Origin: a virus
Reading direction: 5' to 3' (one strand)
DNA length: 34,362 bases
IMG/VR virus record: IMGVR_UViG_3300032246_000075
Location: 1-34,362 of that record
Below, one piece after another: positions 30,721 to 34,362 of this stretch. The translations under genes and the position numbers were made by a program. The notes beneath the pieces are model-generated. The model searched no databases, was not told the origin of the DNA, and worked only from the letters and a program-made list of their open reading frames with translations. Position 1 is the first letter of the stretch. The number at the start of each line of letters is the position of its first letter.

Positions 30721-31310
30721 TATTTGCCTTTCAGTTGTTTAGACAATGTGGTTTCCAATTGCGCCTTTTTAGCGTCTTTTTTGGCTATTACCTTGGTCTG
30801 CCATGCTTGCTCGCCATTTGTAGCCTTGTAAGCCTGTTTATAGGCTTCTTGAAGCTCTTTGATGGTGGTGACTTCATCCATTGCCGCTAACAAGTCAGCT
30901 ATCTTGTTTTCGTTGACCGTGGACTTGATTTCGGTGCGGCGGCTGGCGCTGTTGCCATCATCGTCTTCTGGCGCTATGCCACACGCCGCCATCAGGCTGT
31001 ATCGCCTGGCATACGTCAGGGCAGAACCGTAGCCCTGTGGGTCTTGTTTGCTGGCAGGAACGTGGAGAATGCCGCATTCCAGCATTTCACCCGATTCATG
31101 AATAAACATGGTTTCCACCATTACGCCATCGGTGCAGTCATAGCATTTCTGGATTAAGGCAATACCGTTGTCGTTTAGGCCAGCAATAACGGCTTCCACA
31201 CAGGCGGCAAGGTCTGCATAGCGGGACTTGAAATGCGGGTTGGTTGAGGATTTAAGGGCAGGGCCAAAGGCTTTTTGAGCTTTGACAAGGGCTGTGGCAA
31301 TTTGTTTCAT
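30720..31310 (-). CDS. erf: ERF-family single-strand annealing protein
   Basis: A 196-residue protein from ATG 31310, chosen for AAGGA at 31316-31320; a longer frame to 31331 lacks a better site. The ERF pattern is clear: IATALVKAQKAFGPALKSSTNPHFKSRYADL, GSALTYARRYSLMAACGIAPEDDDGN. ERF proteins from P22 and relatives anneal complementary strands and aid circularisation or recombination. The acidic/lysine-rich C-terminus is as usual. It partners the YqaJ nuclease and SSB-like gene. Confidence 0.93.
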   Translation of the reverse strand: MKQIATALVKAQKAFGPALKSSTNPHFKSRYADLAACVEAVIAGLNDNGIALIQKCYDCTDGVMVETMFIHESGEMLECGILHVPASKQDPQGYGSALTYARRYSLMAACGIAPEDDDGNSASRRTEIKSTVNENKIADLLAAMDEVTTIKELQEAYKQAYKATNGEQAWQTKVIAKKDAKKAQLETTLSKQLKGK

Positions 31311-31318
31311 GTTGTTCC

Positions 31319-31561
31319 TTAGTAATACCATTTGGGGCCACAGGTCACATCTACGATGGTCTCTGCGGTGTAGCCGTTAATCTTGCGTTTGCCAAATACT
31401 GTGATGGCTCGCAGGCCAGAGGTCTCGCACTGCTTAACAGCGTCAATAACCTCATTCCTACCCATTGCTTGAATTTGCTTATCCATGATGAGCTGTTGTT
31501 CGGTCATTTTGGGTTCGCTGGCGCAGCCGACCAGCGCCAAGAGCAAAAGTGAATATTTCAT
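31319..31561 (-). CDS. Small predicted lipoprotein
   Basis: An 80-residue protein with signal MKYSLLLLALVGC and a lipobox-like ALVGC, so Cys13 may be lipidated. The mature part is EPKMTEQQLIMDKQIQAMG and later VDVTCGPKWYY. The ATG directly follows the stop of the 38-aa gene, and GGAG is about seven bases upstream. It could be a superinfection-exclusion or host-envelope factor, but this is inference from early expression and envelope location. Confidence 0.8.
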   Translation of the reverse strand: MKYSLLLLALVGCASEPKMTEQQLIMDKQIQAMGRNEVIDAVKQCETSGLRAITVFGKRKINGYTAETIVDVTCGPKWYY

Positions 31562-31678
31562 TTAAGGTCTCCAAATAAACAAGTCAAGCAAGATCACCAC
31601 AATGGCGGCAACCGAAACAATCCAAAGGGCGACCTGCGCCCAATCGGTAGGTTTTTTGTAGGTTTCAATTTCAAACAT
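31562..31678 (-). CDS. Tiny single-TM early protein (38 aa)
   Basis: The minus ATG at 31678 has a strong AAGGAG site seven bases upstream and the TAA abuts the lipoprotein start. A short polar N-terminus (EIETYKKPTDWA) precedes a membrane helix (VALWIVSVAAIVVILLDLFIW). The role is unknown; paired with the lipoprotein it may form an early envelope module. Confidence 0.75.
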   Translation of the reverse strand: MFEIETYKKPTDWAQVALWIVSVAAIVVILLDLFIWRP

Positions 31679-31687
31679 GGTTACTCC

Positions 31688-31918
31688 TTACACGCACAAT
31701 GGCGCAAATTCACGTTCAAGGGATTCAATAACGGCGGCTGACAGCACGTTATAAAGCTCGGTAGTGCCAAGATAGCAGTGCCATAAATTGCCACTTACTG
31801 GGCAAAAATAACAATCAAAAGGAACAACCATGTCGTGGTGTTCAATTTGCATATGTTCAAGACCTTGGGCAATCATGCCCTTGGCATCTGAAAATGGTAA
31901 TGTTGCAATGTGACTCAT
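31688..31918 (-). CDS. First gene of leftward operon; unknown Cys/His protein
   Basis: A 76-residue protein from ATG 31918 with GGAGT upstream; a longer frame to 31966 lies inside the promoter and is rejected. It contains a possible metal-site pattern HHDMVVPFDCYFCPVSGNLWHCY (C-x-x-C, His). I do not recognise the family. It is the first gene transcribed leftward from the control region, so it is probably expressed very early. Confidence 0.68.
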   Translation of the reverse strand: MSHIATLPFSDAKGMIAQGLEHMQIEHHDMVVPFDCYFCPVSGNLWHCYLGTTELYNVLSAAVIESLEREFAPLCV

Positions 31919-31964
31919 ATTTACTCCTAAAAGACCCTGTGCGAAATTGCTGGGGCATGGGTGC

Positions 31965-31993
31965 ATTGTTAAGCCAACTTAACCACCAGTCAA
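31965..31993 (-). promoter_or_regulatory. Leftward early promoter
   Basis: On the minus strand, TTGACT (plus coordinates 31988-31993) and AACAAT (31965-31970) are separated by 17 bases. The first gene follows at 31918. The operator-like palindrome 31968-31983 lies in its spacer and over its -10, so a bound repressor would block it. Confidence 0.65.
31968..31983. promoter_or_regulatory. Operator-like palindrome 1
   Basis: GTTAAG-CCAA-CTTAAC is a perfect 6+4+6 inverted repeat in the leftward promoter. The same GTTAAG half occurs in the rightward promoter, pointing to a common dimeric regulator, most simply the adjacent Cro-like protein. Confidence 0.72.
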
Positions 31994-32003
31994 GACTTTT
32001 TTG

Positions 32004-32018
32004 TAGGGACAAACCCTA
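32004..32018. promoter_or_regulatory. Inverted repeat between the two promoters
   Basis: TAGGG-ACAAA-CCCTA is a perfect 5+5+5 inverted repeat between the divergent promoters. Its sequence is unlike the GTTAAG operators, so it may bind another factor (host or winged-helix) or be incidental. Confidence 0.4.
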
Positions 32019-32021
32019 GTG

Positions 32022-32049
32022 TTGCTATTTTGTTAAGTTTCCTTACAAT
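32022..32049 (+). promoter_or_regulatory. Rightward early promoter, probably leaderless
   Basis: TTGCTA (32022-32027) and TACAAT (32044-32049) are separated by 16 bases. The first A of the Cro-like ATG is seven bases after the -10, where transcription would normally begin, and no ribosome site precedes it. The mRNA may start directly at AUG. Confidence 0.7.
32032..32047. promoter_or_regulatory. Operator-like palindrome 2
   Basis: GTTAAG-TTTC-CTTACA matches palindrome 1 in half-site and spacing, with an imperfect right half. It overlaps the rightward -10, so one regulator could tune both promoters with different strength. Confidence 0.62.
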
Positions 32050-32055
32050 TACGCC

Positions 32056-32214
32056 ATGACCAAAACTGACCTTATCAAACTTGCAGGCTCGCAGAGTGAG
32101 CTTGCCAAGCTGTTAACCATTTCCAAATCGGCTGTTTGCCAGTGGAAAGAGCAGATTCCCGAGCTGAGAATGCGCCAGCTTAGAGACTTGCGGCCTGATT
32201 GGTTTGTGATGTAA
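32056..32214 (+). CDS. Cro-like helix-turn-helix repressor
   Basis: A 52-residue protein. GSQSELAKLLTISKSAVCQWKEQIP is a compact HTH of the Cro/YdaS type, and LRMRQLRDLRPDWFVM is the common short tail of phage Cro-like proteins. It is directly downstream of the rightward promoter with no Shine-Dalgarno site; it is probably translated from a leaderless message. It likely binds the GTTAAG operators as a dimer. No CI-like partner is found anywhere. Confidence 0.85.
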   Translation: MTKTDLIKLAGSQSELAKLLTISKSAVCQWKEQIPELRMRQLRDLRPDWFVM

Positions 32215-32222
32215 GATTGTTT

Positions 32223-32280
32223 GAAACGCGGCTAGGGTAGCTCCCGAAAAGACGATTCTTCACCGTCCTGCCGAAGTTTC
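32223..32280 (+). ncRNA. Structured leader upstream of replication gene
   Basis: GAAAC (32223-32227) pairs with GTTTC (32276-32280), and GGC (30-32) plus AGG (34-36) pair with GCC (70-72) and CCT (67-69), making a long bulged stem. Inside is at least one more small hairpin (ACG 52-54/CGT 64-66). It lies in the 99-base gap before the DUF1376-type gene. It could be a regulatory leader or RNA-processing site; no T-run supports a terminator. Confidence 0.45.
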
Positions 32281-32313
32281 TCATGTGAAGATGACCGATG
32301 AAGTAAGGTTTCT

Positions 32314-33057
32314 ATGCACTATTTTCAATTTCATATTGGCGACTACCGCGCCGCCACCGCACATTTATCTAATGATGAAGATTTGGCTTACCGCCGACTT
32401 CTGGATATGTATTACGACACCGAAAACCAAATCCCATTGGATACCCAGTGGGTTGCCAAGCGGTTGCGAATGGATTGCGATGTGGTTAAGGTTGTTTTGC
32501 AAGATATGTTTAAGTTAACTGAAACAGGTTGGCATCATGATCGATGCGAAACAGTTATAGAACAATATCACGCAATGGCTGAGAAAAATAGGGCTAATGG
32601 TCGCCTTGGTGGGCGTAAAAAGAACCCAGTGGCTACCGACTCGCAACCCATCGCTAAGGCAACCATAAACAATGAACCAATAACCAATAACCATATTAAA
32701 GAATCTAAAGATTCTTTGTCGGCAGGGTTGCCGACTTGCCCACATCAGGACATTTTGAATCTTTACAAAAAGCATTTGCCACAACTTGCCCAGCCAAGGG
32801 TTTGGGATGGTGTCAGGCAGACCAACCTACGGCAACGGTGGTTGCAAGCTGCCAAACCGTCAGAATTCAGCCCACAGGGGTACGCCAATCAATCCGATGG
32901 GTTGGCATGGTGGGATTCTTTTTTTGCCTACATTGCCAACGACACCAAGCTGGCGCAGGGGTTTGAAACCAAGGACAGGACATGGCGACCTGATCTTGTG
33001 TGGATTGTCAACGCAACCAATTTCGCCAAAATTATTGATGGGAAGTACCAAAAATGA
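32314..33057 (+). CDS. DUF1376/YdaU-like replication protein
   Basis: A 247-residue protein with an AAGG site before ATG 32314. The N-terminus FQFHIGDYRAATAHLSNDEDLAYRRLLDMYYDTE is the classic DUF1376 phage replication domain. The linker ENGRLGG-type is seen as RANGRLGGRKKN. The C-terminal part (NLRQRWLQAAKP, GLAWWDSFFAYIAND, WRPDLVWIVNATNFAKIIDGKY) is a common phage replication tail. It probably recruits host helicase or primase; the phage encodes neither. Confidence 0.87.
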   Translation: MHYFQFHIGDYRAATAHLSNDEDLAYRRLLDMYYDTENQIPLDTQWVAKRLRMDCDVVKVVLQDMFKLTETGWHHDRCETVIEQYHAMAEKNRANGRLGGRKKNPVATDSQPIAKATINNEPITNNHIKESKDSLSAGLPTCPHQDILNLYKKHLPQLAQPRVWDGVRQTNLRQRWLQAAKPSEFSPQGYANQSDGLAWWDSFFAYIANDTKLAQGFETKDRTWRPDLVWIVNATNFAKIIDGKYQK

Positions 33058-33254
33058 GCTTTGCCAAACCTGAAACCAAAAAAGAAGACAATTTCGATGC
33101 CATCCAAAAACTGATGTGCTCAGTGCCTGGCTGTCCCAATCGCTGGTCAGTTCACATGGATGGCGACAAGCCCAAGTGCTCAAAGCACCAGTGGCAAAAG
33201 ACAGAAAAAAAACCTGTTGCCAAAAGCTGGCATGAAGTGGGGGAGGAATTTTGA
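33054..33254 (+). CDS. Small zinc-finger phage protein
   Basis: A 66-residue protein overlapping the previous stop. C-x4-C (CSVPGC), then PKCSKH gives a CCCH zinc site around residues 22-44. It follows the replication gene, where similar small proteins occur. DNA or protein binding is likely, but the exact task is unknown. Its TGA overlaps the TTG start of the next gene. Confidence 0.78.
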   Translation: MSFAKPETKKEDNFDAIQKLMCSVPGCPNRWSVHMDGDKPKCSKHQWQKTEKKPVAKSWHEVGEEF

Positions 33255-33412
33255 TTGATGAATACAGAACACTTGCAAACCAGCTCCTCGACAAAGTTAA
33301 AGACGGCGAAGAATTTAGCCGACTTGACATTGACAGAGCGCTTAGAGATGCAGGAGACCTTGCGCCAGTGCGAAGCCAGGGAATGGATCAAGCGCTACCG
33401 CAAGAAGGTTAG
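33251..33412 (+). CDS. Small helical protein, TTG start
   Basis: A 53-residue protein in a frame separate from the longer overlapping ORF. TTG 33251 has GGGAGG five bases upstream, the best ribosome site in this area, and the stop is TAG 33410-33412. The peptide (LIDEYRTLANQLLDKVKDG, EEFSRLDIDRALRDAGDL) looks more protein-like than the same bases read in the 33255 frame. Function unknown. Confidence 0.65.
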   Translation: MIDEYRTLANQLLDKVKDGEEFSRLDIDRALRDAGDLAPVRSQGMDQALPQEG

Positions 33413-33533
33413 GGAAGAGGGGAAAGCCGAAGCATACGAGTGGTGGCTGAAAACCTGCTCAACCTTAGCCAAAAAACGTGGGCAAGCCGCCCTTGATGAC
33501 CTAAAAAAGCGGATGAACGATGAGACACGCTAA
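33348..33533 (+). CDS. Small conserved basic helical phage protein
   Basis: A 61-residue protein (QETLRQCEAREWIKRYRKK, EEGKAEAYEWWLKTCSTLAKKRG, LDDLKKRMND) with a pattern recurrent in early phage operons. The frame is open from 33255/33258 (92 residues), but its first 31 residues are Ser/Thr-rich and look like the shadow of the 53-aa gene. ATG 33348 is therefore preferred. Function unknown, possibly DNA-binding. It overlaps the next gene by 14 nt. Confidence 0.65.
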   Translation: MQETLRQCEAREWIKRYRKKVREEGKAEAYEWWLKTCSTLAKKRGQAALDDLKKRMNDETR

Positions 33534-33786
33534 ACGTGTGGACGCAAACCAAGACGCTATCGTTGCCACTTTGCGAGCTGCTGGCGCTTATGTTTGGATT
33601 ATTGGGTTGCCAGTCGATTTGCTGGTAGGGTTTGCAAACCACACATGGCTTGTTGAGATCAAACGTGACCATAAAGCGCGTTTAACAGCCCTACAAGCCG
33701 ACTTTTTTCAAAGTTGGACTGGAGGTACGTTGGCGAGGATTGACAGCCCTGAAGCGGCTTTGAGGATGATTGGAGTTTTGAAGTGA
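33520..33786 (+). CDS. VRR-NUC / restriction-fold small nuclease-like protein
   Basis: An 88-residue protein from ATG 33520. VDANQDAIVATLRAAGAYVW, LPVDLLVGF and WLVEIKRD present the PD-(D/E)xK pattern (Asp then E-x-K) of VRR-NUC/Holliday-junction-type small nucleases, and LTALQADFFQSWTG is the usual tail. It probably processes recombination or replication intermediates. A missing N-terminal or C-terminal partner is normal for the phage minimal form. The stop overlaps the GTG of the PAPS-reductase-like gene. Confidence 0.87.
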   Translation: MRHAKRVDANQDAIVATLRAAGAYVWIIGLPVDLLVGFANHTWLVEIKRDHKARLTALQADFFQSWTGGTLARIDSPEAALRMIGVLK

Positions 33787-34362
33787 ACCCATACAAAATC
33801 ATTGAGCCAACGTGCATCAGTTTTAGCGGTGGGCGCACAAGTGGTTATATGTTATATAAAGTATTAGAAGCTGGGGGGGGGCAACTGCCAACCGATGCCA
33901 TTGTTTGTTTTGCCAATACTGGCAAAGAAGATGAAGCAACCTTGAAATTTGTCCAAGCCTGTTCTGATAACTGGAATGTTGAGATTCACTGGATTGAATA
34001 TCAAAATGACGAGCCAGCTTTTGTGCGGGTTGACTTTCAGACCGCCAGCAGAAATGGCGAACCTTTTGAGGCGCTTATTCGCAAACGGCAGTATTTGCCC
34101 AATCCTGTGACTAGATTTTGCACATCAGAATTAAAAATTCGCACCATACATAAGTACCTTAAATCTTTAGGTTGGGAACACAATGAAACAATGGATTGGA
34201 TTGGGATGAGGGCAGATGAACAACGCAGAGCTGCCAAGATTGCCGACAAATCTAGAATTCCATTGGTGACTGCTGGCGTGACCAAGGAAACAGTCGGAGA
34301 GTTTTGGCGTAATCAACCATTTGATTTGGAATTGCCAAACATCAATGGCGTGACATATCACG
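33783..34362 (+). CDS. PAPS reductase-like protein, N-terminal part (continues at base 1)
   Basis: GTG 33783 overlaps the previous stop. The first residues contain the P-loop-like SFSGGRTSGYML (residues 13-24), the hallmark of PAPS-reductase/ATP-pyrophosphatase-type proteins, followed by IVCFANTGKEDEATLKFV and, later, RFCTSELKIRTIHKYL. The total protein across the junction is 274 residues and ends at base 359. It binds an adenylated substrate in known relatives; phage forms may serve DNA or RNA modification rather than sulfate assimilation. A G9 tract (33873-33881, three GGG codons) near residue 31 could allow on/off slippage. Confidence 0.87.
   Translation, partial: MNPYKIIEPTCISFSGGRTSGYMLYKVLEAGGGQLPTDAIVCFANTGKEDEATLKFVQACSDNWNVEIHWIEYQNDEPAFVRVDFQTASRNGEPFEALIRKRQYLPNPVTRFCTSELKIRTIHKYLKSLGWEHNETMDWIGMRADEQRRAAKIADKSRIPLVTAGVTKETVGEFWRNQPFDLELPNINGVTYH
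34249..34362. repeat. Right copy of 114-bp exact terminal direct repeat
   Basis: Identical to bases 1-114. It lies within the PAPS-reductase-like reading frame and joins the contig ends into a 34,248-bp circle. Confidence 0.95.

Noticed and set aside
32285-32518. 77-codon plus frame starting before the DUF1376-type gene
   Set aside because: It is an out-of-frame shadow; the 32314 gene has clear domain motifs and its own ribosome site.
1-34362. Search for tRNA genes, integrase, CI-like repressor, attachment sites, IS elements and CRISPR arrays
   Set aside because: No cloverleaf with matching stems, recombinase motif, att-like duplicate, transposase or direct-repeat array was found; absence is limited by reading without tools.

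Overview
This window is almost certainly a complete, circularly permuted genome of a short-tailed (podovirus-like) double-stranded DNA phage. The first 114 bases are repeated exactly as the last 114 bases, and one gene (a PAPS-reductase-like protein) runs off the right end and continues at the left end. The unique length is therefore 34,248 bp and the two ends join. The host is Gram-negative: the lysis region encodes a nested Rz/Rz1-type spanin pair and several lipobox proteins. The protein types look most like phages of freshwater betaproteobacteria, but that host guess is inference. I see no integrase, CI-type repressor, DNA polymerase, RNA polymerase, tRNA or CRISPR array.

Layout. (a) Early control region, about 31,919-32,313: two divergent promoters, two related operator-like palindromes, a 52-residue Cro-like protein whose transcript looks leaderless, and a structured leader. 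(b) Leftward early operon, 31,918 down to about 29,302 (minus strand): small membrane/lipoproteins, an ERF-family annealing protein, a YqaJ-type exonuclease, a mini-protein with an SSB-like acidic tail, a winged-helix protein and two tiny membrane or secreted peptides. This is a phage recombination module. (c) Rightward early genes, 32,056 through the junction to about 1,163: a DUF1376-type replication protein, zinc-finger and helical small proteins, a VRR-NUC-like nuclease, the junction-spanning PAPS-reductase-like protein, an NrdR-like zinc ribbon and an HNH/DUF1364-like protein, closed by a clear intrinsic terminator.

(d) Transition, 1,187-4,773: an unknown gene, a glycosyltransferase, a small basic protein and an 801-residue polyvalent-type protein that is probably delivered with the DNA. 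(e) Packaging and head, 4,770-14,551: small and large terminase, P22-like portal, a long beta-rich fibre inserted between portal and scaffold, scaffold, major capsid and a decoration-like protein, closed by a second intrinsic terminator. (f) A glycan/surface-modification cassette, 14,590-17,389: an MptE-like (DUF115) domain fused to a glycosyltransferase, a SAM methyltransferase and a second free-standing DUF115 protein. This is the least ordinary part of the genome. (g) Tail and ejection proteins, 17,386-26,934, including a GNAT-like protein and a second fibre. (h) Lysis, 26,927-29,305: membrane proteins, holin candidate, Rz with embedded Rz1, and an M15 endopeptidase, with extensive overlapping-frame coding.

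How it works together: divergent early transcription would be controlled at the two operators; recombination and replication-accessory genes act first; plus-strand transcription then continues through packaging, virion, glycan cassette, tail and lysis genes. Two terminators each carry the next gene's ribosome-binding site inside or beside the hairpin, suggesting control at the early/late and head/glycan-cassette borders.
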